A stretch of DNA of 64,000 bases, taken from contig NZ_OMKA01000017.1 in the NCBI RefSeq assembly GCF_900299525.1, forward strand, positions 38,792-102,791, given 5' to 3'. A model generated the notes under the pieces. It saw only the letters and a list, made by a program, of their open reading frames with translations. It searched no databases and was not told the origin of the DNA. Source of the DNA: Aquimarina sp. Aq78. GTDB lineage: Bacteria > Bacteroidota > Bacteroidia > Flavobacteriales > Flavobacteriaceae. Below are positions 9,084 to 17,757 of this stretch, one piece after another (the first letter of the stretch is position 1; the number at the start of each line of letters is the position of its first letter). The position numbers and the translations under genes are program-made.

Positions 9084-9533
9084 ATGCTATCTAACGCTTG
9101 TAAATACGCTATAAGAGCAATACTTTATTTAGCAATACACTCTGATGAGACTCATAAAATAGGAGTAAAAAAAATTGCCGAAGAATTAGAGACGCCTCAA
9201 CCTTTTTTGGCCAAATTATTAAGGCAATTAACCTCTAATAAGCTGGTTTCCTCTACTAAAGGTCCTGGAGGTGGTTTTTTTCTGGATAAAAAAAATAAAG
9301 AGAAATCAGTTTGGGATGTTATCTGTTGCATCGATGGTACTCATAAATTTGATAAATGTTTTTTAGGACTATCAAAATGCAGCGATAAAAATCCATGTCC
9401 TGTACATTCTACTGTATCACCGTTTAAGAAAAAAATATTAAATGAATTTAGAGATAAAACGATTTCTAAACTTGTTGAAGAAATTGAAGTAGAAGGAACC
9501 GTAATTTCTTTAAAAGGATTTGATCTAAAATAA
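9084..9533 (+). CDS. Rrf2-family transcriptional regulator, NsrR/IscR-like
   Basis: The 149-residue protein has the Rrf2 winged-helix start MLSNACKYAIRAILYLA, the recognition region IAEELETPQPFLAKLLRQL and the wing STKGPGGGF. Three cysteines (about C92, C99, C105, in KCFLGLSKCSDKNPCPVH) match the positions that bind a [2Fe-2S] or [4Fe-4S] cluster in IscR and NsrR. With NO reductase, RIC and anaerobic genes around it, an NO-sensing NsrR-like role is the best inference. Other Rrf2 types such as IscR cannot be excluded from sequence alone. An operator-like repeat lies in its own promoter and before nadA and nrdG. Confidence 0.88.
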   Translation: MLSNACKYAIRAILYLAIHSDETHKIGVKKIAEELETPQPFLAKLLRQLTSNKLVSSTKGPGGGFFLDKKNKEKSVWDVICCIDGTHKFDKCFLGLSKCSDKNPCPVHSTVSPFKKKILNEFRDKTISKLVEEIEVEGTVISLKGFDLK

Positions 9534-9553
9534 TAGCTTTACCTAGATATCAT

Positions 9554-11347
9554 TTACAAATCATCAATTTCTGAGTTTATTTGGTTTAAAGTCGTTTTGC
9601 TATTATCCAAATCGTTTAAAATTTGAGATTTAGAATTTTCAAAAGCTATTTTTATACCTCCAAAAATGTTTTCATAATAAGAAACTCCTTCTTTTAGATT
9701 TTTCACAAATACTGACAAATATTTTTTCTGTTTATCATTTATAGAATGCTTTGTTTCTTCAAGCTTATCCTTTAAAAAATCAATATAAATGTTTAGTTCT
9801 TTTATAAACATGTTAGGACGATCTGTTCGCACAACTTCATCAGATTCTCCATAAATATGACTTGTTATTTCTTTTAAACTCATAATTTTAGAGAAATAAG
9901 CCATATTTGGCCCAGGACATATCGAAACTCCTTCTCCTTCAACTTTAGTATCTAAGTTATATTTTAGTAATGCAGAAGTTCCCAGACCAACACAGGTGCA
10001 TGATTTTTCTGTGATTTGATCAAATTCTCTTTGATAATCTTCCTGAGAAAGTTCCTTTTTATCCAGCTCCTTAATTTTTATATGCTGATATTGTCGTGAT
10101 GCTGTACATATTCCTTTTTCAGTAAATTCTTTATTTAGAGCGACAAATTTTTTAGGACATGAACTACCTGGCCTGTTTTTTTCTACTAAAGTTAGCTTTT
10201 CCTGATCTTTTGTATTTCCTTTTAAACTATTAAATGGTATTCCTAAAGGAGAGATATCACTTAGATATAAATCATCTTCTTTGGCTTTTACTAATTTATC
10301 TAATGTACTATTATCGACTGTTGTTGCTTCTGGCACCAAAAGAAATGGGGTTCCCCACCCTACTGAATCTACCTTGTAATGTTCTAATAAAAACTGATGT
10401 TCTTCTGCTGTACCCACCCCACCCTGGGCAGTGATTTTAACAGGTAGAGGAGATTGCGGAACATTTCGGTTTTTACGAGACCATACCTCTGCTATAATTT
10501 TATGTATTTCAGAAATCAATTCTTCTTTCTGATCTCTAAACTGAGCCAATATTGGCCCCATAAGATATCCATCTGTTGCAAATGCATGACCTCCGCAATT
10601 AAGTCCGGATTCAATTCTATATTCTGAAACCCATAATCCTTTTTTGGCTAAAAATTTTCCTTGTATCAGAGCAGATCTATAATCACTTACTTTTAAAACT
10701 ATCTTCTTTTTAATTTCTCCGTTCTGGTTTGGGTAAAAATCCTCAAACTCTTCCATATAACTATACAGTCTGGGGTTCATCCCAGCAGAAAGTATTACGG
10801 ATGAAGATAATTCGCTATTAGCATATCCTCTAAGTGCTGCGTGAGCATCATTATACTTAGAAGATAGTTTCTCTTTTTTTTGATAATTTTCTTTATCTAC
10901 TTTGGTCATGATATTTACATCAATACTGCCCATCGATAAATTGGCTTCTATTAAATCCTTAATTCCTTTAAAATTGAAATCATTGGATGCTAATCCTTTA
11001 AATCGCTGCTTTAGTATTGAAGTATCTGGTAAAATATTGAAATATTGCTTCAATTCATTACTACACTCTGTTGTAATATTTTTAAGTTGATTAAACTTTT
11101 TTTCTGCCAGATCATTCATCAAATTAAGATAAGAAGTAATCCTCTTAGCTCTAAAATCTTCTATACTTTCTGTGATTTCATTATATGGCATTTCGAATGT
11201 ATCACAATACATCTTTCTTAGTTTTTCTAATAGAATATCATCAACCAATGAAATCACAGAATCTATTCCCAGATGAGAAACTTTTAATGGAGTATCAATA
11301 GTAAAGCCTATTCCCATTACGGGAATATGAAATGAATGTAGTTTCAT
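9554..11347 (-). CDS. Conserved hypothetical protein, possible TIM-barrel Fe-S/FMN enzyme
   Basis: I do not recognise a named family for this 597-residue protein. It has no signal peptide. The start IPVMGIGFTIDTPLKVSHLG and the later segments GLNCGGHAFATDGYLMGP and VKITAQGGVGTAEEHQFLLEHY, then VGWGTPFLLVPE, look like the phosphate/FMN-binding glycine loops of TIM-barrel oxidoreductases such as the nitronate monooxygenase or glutamate synthase-like groups. Several cysteines follow in short motifs (SSCPKKF, GICTAS, KSCTCVG, SICPGP), as in a possible Fe-S site. The C-terminal 110 residues are helical and Lys/Glu-rich. It lies between the rrf2 gene and nrdD, on the nrd strand, 162 bp from nrdD, which suggests a role under anaerobiosis. 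Function unknown. Confidence 0.7.
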   Translation of the reverse strand: MKLHSFHIPVMGIGFTIDTPLKVSHLGIDSVISLVDDILLEKLRKMYCDTFEMPYNEITESIEDFRAKRITSYLNLMNDLAEKKFNQLKNITTECSNELKQYFNILPDTSILKQRFKGLASNDFNFKGIKDLIEANLSMGSIDVNIMTKVDKENYQKKEKLSSKYNDAHAALRGYANSELSSSVILSAGMNPRLYSYMEEFEDFYPNQNGEIKKKIVLKVSDYRSALIQGKFLAKKGLWVSEYRIESGLNCGGHAFATDGYLMGPILAQFRDQKEELISEIHKIIAEVWSRKNRNVPQSPLPVKITAQGGVGTAEEHQFLLEHYKVDSVGWGTPFLLVPEATTVDNSTLDKLVKAKEDDLYLSDISPLGIPFNSLKGNTKDQEKLTLVEKNRPGSSCPKKFVALNKEFTEKGICTASRQYQHIKIKELDKKELSQEDYQREFDQITEKSCTCVGLGTSALLKYNLDTKVEGEGVSICPGPNMAYFSKIMSLKEITSHIYGESDEVVRTDRPNMFIKELNIYIDFLKDKLEETKHSINDKQKKYLSVFVKNLKEGVSYYENIFGGIKIAFENSKSQILNDLDNSKTTLNQINSEIDDL

Positions 11348-11475
11348 TATAACGAATTAAGTTTTGTATCGGTTAATCAATATGTATTAGAACTATAGCA
11401 TCAAATTGGCACTATTTTTTTAAAACCTAATACATATGTATCTGTCAAAAATCACTAATGGAATCAGAACTAAAT

Positions 11476-11489
11476 ATGACAATTATCAT
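11476..11489. promoter_or_regulatory. FNR/CRP-like palindrome between nrdD and the 597-residue protein gene
   Basis: ATGAC-AATT-ATCAT keeps the 5-4-5 layout and the TGA/TCA core of the site before nadA. It lies about 130 bp upstream of the 597-residue protein start, in the 162-bp gap after nrdD. Confidence 0.35.
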
Positions 11490-11509
11490 GTTTTAATAAC
11501 TTCTATGTT

Positions 11510-13366
11510 TTAAGCATGTCGATCAATTTCATATTCTGGTTGTTTTTCTGTCAAAACTTCAATTCTTTTATTTACTAAATTAGGTTTCGCATGTTGCGTA
11601 TGATAATGTCTTAATTGATGTTCACTTTGTCGATCAGAACTAAAATTAGATACTCGTTTTAAATATCCTATTACCCGAGTGGCATGATCTACATTATGAG
11701 AACCACAGTCATTGCATACAAACAAAGTGCGCTTATCTATATGTGAGCATTCATTGCATATTGTAATTCTTATATTAAAACAGAAATAGTTACATCCTGC
11801 AGCAGCTGTTGCATGAATTAGTTTTATAAATCCGTCTTTGTTGGGAGTCTCTTCAAGGTTAAGATGAAGTGCTGAGCCACCATCCAAATATTGTATAATC
11901 TCTTTACCATGTAACATTATTTTATCCAGAGAATTTACTTTATTATCTTCGACTGCATAGAAATATGAGTTATAGCAATCTCTAGGCACAAATAATCCAT
12001 CTTCCTTATCCCATTTTGCATTTTTTATCCCCAGATTTTCAGCAGGAACAAACTCTGTGTTAAACATGAATCCATATTTTTCTTTTGCTGCTCTATTTTC
12101 TTGATAAATTGCTTTTAGATAGGTATTCACAAAATTCTTATATGTAGTGTTATTGCTTGCTTCGATTCCCTGGCTCTCGGCAGCTTCTACCATACCATTA
12201 ATCCCTACTGTTAAAAATTGTTTATCTAATGCTATAAAGCCTGCTTGATAAACAGGCAATAATCCCGCTTCATTATATTCGTCTATAAGTTTTCTGTAAG
12301 CAACCTGATATTTATGAATCTTTTGTACTTCTTCAACAATATCAGCCTTTTTTTGAACCAACCGGTTCATGTTAAGAGTGATTACATTTATAGACCCTGT
12401 TGCTACCCCTCCTGCACCTAAAGAATAACTAAAGGTATTATCACTAATTTCATTTCGTAAACGACAACAAGATGCTAAGCTATCTGCATTTTCGGATTGG
12501 TAAATAAAAAAAGAGTTTCCTTCACTTAATTCTTGTGCACACATTTCGGTAAATTCTCTATCGACAGGAGCATTATTTTTTACAAGCATTGCGGCAGTAA
12601 CTACAGGAAAAGTAAGTACAGCTCTTTTTCGTTCCTTATTAAACCATTTCATGAAGAATTCTTGTAACTTTTTTACACTTTCCCATTTTGGTTTGGTCAT
12701 ATCGGGAAATACAAAATCTCCAAACATACTATTAAAATAGGCTTCATCGTATAGAGAAATATTCCAGAATACAGATTGATAACCTCTTGCGGCAGCGGGT
12801 TGATTAACCGCATAAACTACATGTTGTAAATGATTTGCAATACGTTTTTCATGGGTCTGTAAATAATCTTCTCCAAGATCTTTAACAGCAAAATAATCAA
12901 AATACATCAAGAACTCTACGGTAGCTAATGCTCCGGCAAACTGCGAACTTACTGCAAAGACAAGGTTAACAAACTCACCACAATAACTCTCCAGATGTTT
13001 TGGAGCTTTACTTTCACCTCCTAATTTTGTGAGTCCGTCTAATAAGAATGGGTACATACTTATAGAAACGCAATATGGTTTTAGTGAAGTCTCATCGTGT
13101 ACATAAATCTCATGTGATTCTATCTGTCTGGTGTATTCTTCAGCTAGATCATTGCCATACAGAGTAGCTATTTTTTGTTTTACCAATGCTCTGTTTACTT
13201 GTATATTAATGTCTTTATTTAACTCTGCCTCCATCGTTGCAATGTTTTTTGAAGTCACATTGGCATTAGCATCTACTTTGGATCCATCTGCTGCATTTGT
13301 AGAATCCAAGTAATGGGTTATAAAATCAATTTTATTTGCTATTTGATCATCTGAAAGTCGTATCAT
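11510..13366 (-). CDS. nrdD: Anaerobic ribonucleoside-triphosphate reductase (class III)
   Basis: The 618-residue enzyme makes deoxyribonucleotides without oxygen by a glycyl-radical mechanism. The C-terminal zinc ribbon is seen as ICNECSHIDKRTLFVCNDCG, and the radical loop is RVIGYLKRVSNFSSDRQ with the glycine near residue 567. Catalytic-core segments such as SCCRLRNEISDN and YSLGAGGVATGSINVITLNMN are present. No N-terminal ATP-cone is visible: the protein begins directly with the core at MIRLSDDQIANKIDF, so allosteric activity control may differ from the E. coli enzyme. It follows nrdG by only 6 bp, so they form an operon. Confidence 0.96.
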   Translation of the reverse strand: MIRLSDDQIANKIDFITHYLDSTNAADGSKVDANANVTSKNIATMEAELNKDINIQVNRALVKQKIATLYGNDLAEEYTRQIESHEIYVHDETSLKPYCVSISMYPFLLDGLTKLGGESKAPKHLESYCGEFVNLVFAVSSQFAGALATVEFLMYFDYFAVKDLGEDYLQTHEKRIANHLQHVVYAVNQPAAARGYQSVFWNISLYDEAYFNSMFGDFVFPDMTKPKWESVKKLQEFFMKWFNKERKRAVLTFPVVTAAMLVKNNAPVDREFTEMCAQELSEGNSFFIYQSENADSLASCCRLRNEISDNTFSYSLGAGGVATGSINVITLNMNRLVQKKADIVEEVQKIHKYQVAYRKLIDEYNEAGLLPVYQAGFIALDKQFLTVGINGMVEAAESQGIEASNNTTYKNFVNTYLKAIYQENRAAKEKYGFMFNTEFVPAENLGIKNAKWDKEDGLFVPRDCYNSYFYAVEDNKVNSLDKIMLHGKEIIQYLDGGSALHLNLEETPNKDGFIKLIHATAAAGCNYFCFNIRITICNECSHIDKRTLFVCNDCGSHNVDHATRVIGYLKRVSNFSSDRQSEHQLRHYHTQHAKPNLVNKRIEVLTEKQPEYEIDRHA

Positions 13367-13372
13367 GAGTTT

Positions 13373-13822
13373 TTAATTTTTAATAAATAAGTAATTAAGT
13401 CGCTTATTGGTTTTTACTTCTATAAATTCTTGATTGGTGGTTTCGCTATTTAGTCCTCCTAAAGATTGATTCCATCTTCCTGTTTTAATCCAAGTTAATT
13501 GGGATAAGATTTTATCATTCACTTTTTCTAACCCTGTATAAAGGCAGGTATTATATCCTTTATTTTTAGCATATTTCAAATAGGTTATCAATTCCTTCTT
13601 GTGCCATTCTCCTCCCATAAAAACGACACAGGTGGCAAATCCAGAATACCTATCGAGTATATCTTTGTATTTTTTTTTAGTTAATTTTTCACCACTCCCT
13701 TTTTTCCATAAAAAAGGCGAATGACATCCTTTACACCTTAAAGGACATCCTGAAATACTAAAACATATACTTATTTCCCCTGGTACTTCCTGAAGCACTA
13801 TATGAAAATCATAAAAATTCAT
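13373..13822 (-). CDS. nrdG: Anaerobic ribonucleotide reductase-activating protein (radical SAM)
   Basis: The 149-residue radical-SAM activase installs the glycyl radical on NrdD. The [4Fe-4S] motif CxxxCxxC is clear in SGCPLRCKGCHSPF at about residues 25-38. VVFMGGEW corresponds to the SAM-binding glycine motif. The size matches short NrdG proteins. It is first in the nrdG-nrdD operon. Confidence 0.95.
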   Translation of the reverse strand: MNFYDFHIVLQEVPGEISICFSISGCPLRCKGCHSPFLWKKGSGEKLTKKKYKDILDRYSGFATCVVFMGGEWHKKELITYLKYAKNKGYNTCLYTGLEKVNDKILSQLTWIKTGRWNQSLGGLNSETTNQEFIEVKTNKRLNYLFIKN

Positions 13823-13834
13823 TATTACACTATT

Positions 13835-13854
13835 AAAAGACCTTTTTATCTTTT
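13835..13854. promoter_or_regulatory. AAAAGA-N8-TCTTTT inverted repeat upstream of nrdG
   Basis: AAAAGA (13835-13840), CCTTTTTA, TCTTTT (13849-13854), 13 bp before the nrdG start. Half-sites and spacing match those before the rrf2 gene and nadA, which makes a shared operator plausible. Confidence 0.38.
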
Positions 13855-13932
13855 ATAAAAATAAGAATAGAAACTCCTCCTTTTAGATTAATAAAAATGA
13901 GTTATTAAAAATGTTATTAACAGGAAGAAAAA

Positions 13933-14700
13933 TTATGTTTCTAAAGTCGATAAGTAATCAGAAATTGAAGACTTGTATGATCTTGAAGAAATAAGTTCTT
14001 TATTGTTTTTTAGTCTTAATTGATATTCATTATTACTCGTATATCTACAAGACTTTATATATACTTTATTTACTATTAAAGAGCGATGAATTCTTAAAAA
14101 CTGAAATGTATCCAGGCTATCAAACAAAGCATTCATCGTTATTCTGTACAGATACGTTTTATCTTGCGTAATAATTTGTACATAATTGCCATCACTTTTA
14201 AAATAGATGATATCATCTATGCTAATACCTACATCTCTGCCTTTTTCATTGATTATAATCTCATTTAAAAAATCAGAAGGTTTAGATTCATAATTACTGA
14301 TCAGTTTTTTAATCTTATCTTCTAAGTTTGATGCTTTTTTTCTTTTTTTAAGTTCAAAAACTCTATCTAAAGTAATATGCAGTCGTTCTTCATCAAACGG
14401 TTTCAAAAGATAATCAACGGCATTTATCTCAAAGGCCTTTAAAGCATAAGTATCATATGCTGTAGTAAATATCACATAAGGCTTATGTTGCAATCGAGAA
14501 ATAACATTGAACCCATTCATATCTGGCATTTGTATATCTAAAAAGATTAAATCGGGTTCTTTTAATGTAATTTTTTCTATCGCCTCATTTCCATTTCTAC
14601 ATTCTCCAACCAGTAAAATATCTTTAAAATTTTCTAGCAACTTAATTAAACGCTGCCTGGCTAGATATTCATCATCTATAATCATGTATCGTAATCTCAT
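13933..14700 (-). CDS. LytTR-type response regulator
   Basis: The 255-residue protein has a CheY-like receiver domain (residues 1-125) with phospho-acceptor Asp55 in LIFLDIQMPDMNG and the conserved Lys in DYLLKPFDEERL. A LytTR DNA-binding domain follows (about 150-250; GISIDDIIYFKSDGNYVQI, FLRIHRSLIVNKVYI). It is preceded by its sensor kinase with 2 bp between stop and start, so the two form one operon. Target genes unknown; LytTR proteins often act on nearby genes. Confidence 0.94.
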   Translation of the reverse strand: MRLRYMIIDDEYLARQRLIKLLENFKDILLVGECRNGNEAIEKITLKEPDLIFLDIQMPDMNGFNVISRLQHKPYVIFTTAYDTYALKAFEINAVDYLLKPFDEERLHITLDRVFELKKRKKASNLEDKIKKLISNYESKPSDFLNEIIINEKGRDVGISIDDIIYFKSDGNYVQIITQDKTYLYRITMNALFDSLDTFQFLRIHRSLIVNKVYIKSCRYTSNNEYQLRLKNNKELISSRSYKSSISDYLSTLET

Positions 14701-14702
14701 AA

Positions 14703-15806
14703 CTATGTAATAATTGGTACTGTGATCCTTGCGACATATAATTCTTTAGTTTGAAAGTGTGAAGTGAACACAAAACGGTTTTGATAAAATTGTTGTAATC
14801 TTTTTCTAATATTCACTAATCCTACTCCTGTGCCTATTGGCTTCTCCATAGTACTTTTAGAATTATATGTATTTGTAATTTGCAAAACCAAAGCATTTTC
14901 TTGTAGCGTTTTACAACGTTCTTGCTTAATTGTAATGTCTATTTTACCATCATCAATAGTTGGTATTATCCCGTATTTTACAGCATTTTCTACTAAAGGT
15001 TGAAAAATCATATTCGGAATTTTTATATCCAAAACATCATCGGGGATATCATAATCTATTGTTACTCTGTCTTGATAACGAACTTGTTCTAAATCTAAAT
15101 AATTTTTAATAAAGTTTAATTCATCGGCAACCGTTACCATTTGTTCTGCATCGTATTCTAATACATTACGTAATAAACCACCAAGTTTACTTAACATTTT
15201 CTGTGCATTTTTTGTATCAATATCTATCATCGCAGCTATAGAATGTAAAGTATTAAACAAAAAATGTGGTTGCAATTGCATTCGTAATGCATTTAACTGT
15301 GCTGCAATTAATTCTTTTTGATTTCGTATATATTTTTTTTGATAATCCAAAGCTAAAAAAGAAGCAATAATCACAAGTAACTCTATAAAACTTGAGAAAC
15401 TTCCTACAACAAGTACTGTTATACTATTACGGCCAAAAAAAGATTTCATATAACCATTATTAAGGTAATTTATAAAATCATTTATTCGTGAACTCAAAAT
15501 TTGATGAAAAACAGCTAGTACAACACAACCAGTTGTAAACATTAAAATCTTATATAGAACAGTTGTACTATTATCTTGTAGCATTTTTACCAGAGAATAT
15601 ACAAGCGGAATCAAAACTACCCATAGTAAGTAAGCTATACTTATTTTTAAAGAAATTAATATCCAACTAAACGGATAATTGAATTGATTAATCAAATGAT
15701 TTGTATACGCTTTTAAAATAAAAAACAGGCTTACGGCCAATGCGGCTAAAACTATCTTTTTTATAGATATAGGAAGGTTTTTATGATTTAAAAAACGAAA
15801 CGTCAA
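14703..15806 (-). CDS. Membrane sensor histidine kinase, LytS/YehU type (His_kinase domain)
   Basis: The 367-residue protein has four predicted membrane helices in residues 15-165 (for example IVLAALAVSLFFILKAY and ITVLVVGSFSSFIELLVII), then the phospho-acceptor block LRMQLQPHFLFNTLHSIAAM and a GHKL ATPase with IFQPLVENAVKYGI and GTGVGLVNIRKRL. It phosphorylates the adjacent LytTR regulator. No extracellular sensor domain is visible. The only start in frame is TTG (15804-15806), with a stop upstream and no ATG until far inside, so TTG initiation is likely. Confidence 0.93.
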   Translation of the reverse strand: MTFRFLNHKNLPISIKKIVLAALAVSLFFILKAYTNHLINQFNYPFSWILISLKISIAYLLWVVLIPLVYSLVKMLQDNSTTVLYKILMFTTGCVVLAVFHQILSSRINDFINYLNNGYMKSFFGRNSITVLVVGSFSSFIELLVIIASFLALDYQKKYIRNQKELIAAQLNALRMQLQPHFLFNTLHSIAAMIDIDTKNAQKMLSKLGGLLRNVLEYDAEQMVTVADELNFIKNYLDLEQVRYQDRVTIDYDIPDDVLDIKIPNMIFQPLVENAVKYGIIPTIDDGKIDITIKQERCKTLQENALVLQITNTYNSKSTMEKPIGTGVGLVNIRKRLQQFYQNRFVFTSHFQTKELYVARITVPIIT

Positions 15807-15896
15807 AATTAAAAATTATACATTTGTTATTAGAAATTCCTTTTAAAAGTAGTTATATATTATTATAAAAATTTGTTTAATAGAAATTACCGCTTT

Positions 15897-16346
15897 ATGA
15901 AATTAAAAGTTTTCTTTTTTTTATGTTCTTTCTTAATACTATTTCATAGCTGCAAGAATGAAAAAAATACTTCAGTGAATTCTAACTCAAAAAATATTAG
16001 TGAATTAACCTATATAGAAATTTACCATTTATTATACGATAACAATAATGGTGGTTTTGATGCACATGGTGATTTGTATGGTCAAGAGGCAATTTCCTTT
16101 TTAAAAATTGAAAAGGAAGCTAACAAATGTGGTGATGCTATGTATGTATTAAATACTACTGATAAAACTATTGATTTGGCTGTAAAAGCTTCATTTAATT
16201 TCCCTGGTAATCCAACAAATGAAATGGTAAGAGCATATACTATAAAGCCAGCAGATAAGATCTCAATTGGATATTCTAAATTATGCTATGCTAATAAAGA
16301 ATATGATATCAAAAAAGATATTATTTCTGCCGGCTACTCTAAATAA
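15897..16346 (+). CDS. Small lipoprotein, unknown function
   Basis: The start is placed at the ATG at 15897, giving MKLKVFFFLCSFLILFHSC, a lipoprotein signal with the acylated Cys near residue 19. An upstream start adds eight charged residues before the signal and is less likely. The mature domain (about 130 residues) is beta-rich with two cysteines (NKCGD, KLCYA) that could pair. I do not recognise the domain. It is divergent from the histidine kinase gene and could be controlled by that two-component pair. Confidence 0.75.
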   Translation: MKLKVFFFLCSFLILFHSCKNEKNTSVNSNSKNISELTYIEIYHLLYDNNNGGFDAHGDLYGQEAISFLKIEKEANKCGDAMYVLNTTDKTIDLAVKASFNFPGNPTNEMVRAYTIKPADKISIGYSKLCYANKEYDIKKDIISAGYSK

Positions 16347-16393
16347 CCCTGTTATCAATCAATCTCTAACAAATCGGGTTCTTTAGTATTTAA

Positions 16394-17494
16394 TTATTTC
16401 CCTTGTAATTCTTTAATAAATTGATCATTACTATCTTTTACAAATTTTGGAGGATTTAATGTGTTTGATTTTTTAAACATTTTAAGTGCTTCTTTATTTT
16501 GACCTTTAGTTTTATATGCCTCACCTAAACTGTTATGTACATTTGCATCTTTAGGGTTTCGTTTTACATTTAATTCAAAATAAGATATTGCTTTATCCAA
16601 CTGCTTATTAGTCATAAGTAAATACCCTAATCCATTTAATTGATTATTATTTGCCATATCTGCAGCTTCATCCAAAAAAGGCATTGCTTCTTTTGTTTTT
16701 CCTTGTTGAAATAGGATATTAGCTTTTAAGCTTAAATTTTGAAACATTTTCTGCACTCCAATAGATTCGTTTATCCATTGTAATGCCAATTCTGGTTCAT
16801 GATTTACTCTTGTAAGGTATTGAGCTCCCTGGAATTTACCTTTCCACCCAAAACCAAATTGTCCTCTCAATTCATCTTTTAGATTGTCGGTTACTAATAC
16901 TGGTGTATCTGCACTAACATTAAAGGGGATTTGTTTATGTTCCCAACTTAAAGAAAATTCGGCTTGTTTGGTATCTAATTTGGTAGCACTATAATTCAAC
17001 ACATCATGAAATGCATTGTCCCTCATTACTACATCCACTCGTAAAACATCTTCATTCGGAGTATACCAAAAACTCCCCCATGAACTCGTGTTTTTAGAAA
17101 AGATCACTGTAGCATTTTTCTCATCCTTAATGATCATATGCAAACCATACGTTCCTGTTTTTAAATCTTTACCTTCTACTTTAACATCCGTGCTAAAAGT
17201 AATAGTAGTGTTCTCATCAGCTCCTGCTCTCCATGGGATTTCTCCTTTACCAGCAAAATTTATTTTTTGCAATCCAAAAGGTACTAGTTGACCCCAAACT
17301 TTACCCGTTCTGTCTCCTCTTGCTACTTTTACTTTTGGTGCTCCATACTCAATAGTAACTTTTGTTATACCAAAAGTTTGACTAAACTCGGCTCTTGGAC
17401 TTCGCTTAGGAGTAGTTACCACAGCCTGTGCGTAACTGTAAGTTGTCAATAGTAAAACAGTGACAAGCCACAGATTAATCTTTAATGTTTTCAT
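16394..17494 (-). CDS. DUF2911 domain protein with C-terminal TPR repeats
   Basis: The start is taken at the ATG at 17492-17494, which gives the secretion signal MKTLKINLWLVTVLLLTTYSYAQ. Residues about 25-190 form a DUF2911 domain (SPRAEFSQTFGITKVTIEYGAP; FGLQKINFAGKGEIPWRAGADENTTITFS). From about 240 to the end come TPR-type helices (KTKEAMPFLDEAADMA, KNPKDANVHNSLGEAYKTKGQ). The protein is probably periplasmic. DUF2911-TPR proteins are frequent in Bacteroidota and have no established function. Confidence 0.88.
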   Translation of the reverse strand: MKTLKINLWLVTVLLLTTYSYAQAVVTTPKRSPRAEFSQTFGITKVTIEYGAPKVKVARGDRTGKVWGQLVPFGLQKINFAGKGEIPWRAGADENTTITFSTDVKVEGKDLKTGTYGLHMIIKDEKNATVIFSKNTSSWGSFWYTPNEDVLRVDVVMRDNAFHDVLNYSATKLDTKQAEFSLSWEHKQIPFNVSADTPVLVTDNLKDELRGQFGFGWKGKFQGAQYLTRVNHEPELALQWINESIGVQKMFQNLSLKANILFQQGKTKEAMPFLDEAADMANNNQLNGLGYLLMTNKQLDKAISYFELNVKRNPKDANVHNSLGEAYKTKGQNKEALKMFKKSNTLNPPKFVKDSNDQFIKELQGK

Positions 17495-17685
17495 GTTGAT
17501 AGATTTACCGTTTAACATTCTAAATATGATTTTATAATTTATTTATGGATGTAAAATTATCACAGGAGTATGCTCTTAGAAAGAAGATTGTGGCAGACTG
17601 TTAACTTTGTGACAACTTGCTTTATACAGCATAAAAAAATGATCCAAATTAACCAATCGTCACATCATCAACCATCTGTCACAAA

Positions 17686-17720
17686 TTGGTTTTTTAAAAA
17701 GTACATCTTCTATAATTTTG
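17686..17720 (+). promoter_or_regulatory. Putative Bacteroidota-type promoter
   Basis: TAATTTTG (17713-17720) matches TAnnTTTG, 37 bp before the alpha/beta hydrolase-like gene. A TTG at 17686-17688 is 24 bp upstream, slightly long for the -33 element. TTTGTGACA (17607-17615) and TGTCACAAA (17677-17685) lie in the same intergenic region as an inverted repeat and might bind a regulator. Confidence 0.4.
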
Positions 17721-17757
17721 TTGAGATATAAGATTTAGACACCCTTAAAAACATAAA

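Noticed and set aside
9554..11347. The 597-residue protein as a trans-acting enoyl reductase (PfaD-like) of the polyketide pathway.
   Set aside because: It is far from the cluster, lies beside anaerobic genes, and its cysteine motifs and long helical tail do not fit PfaD.
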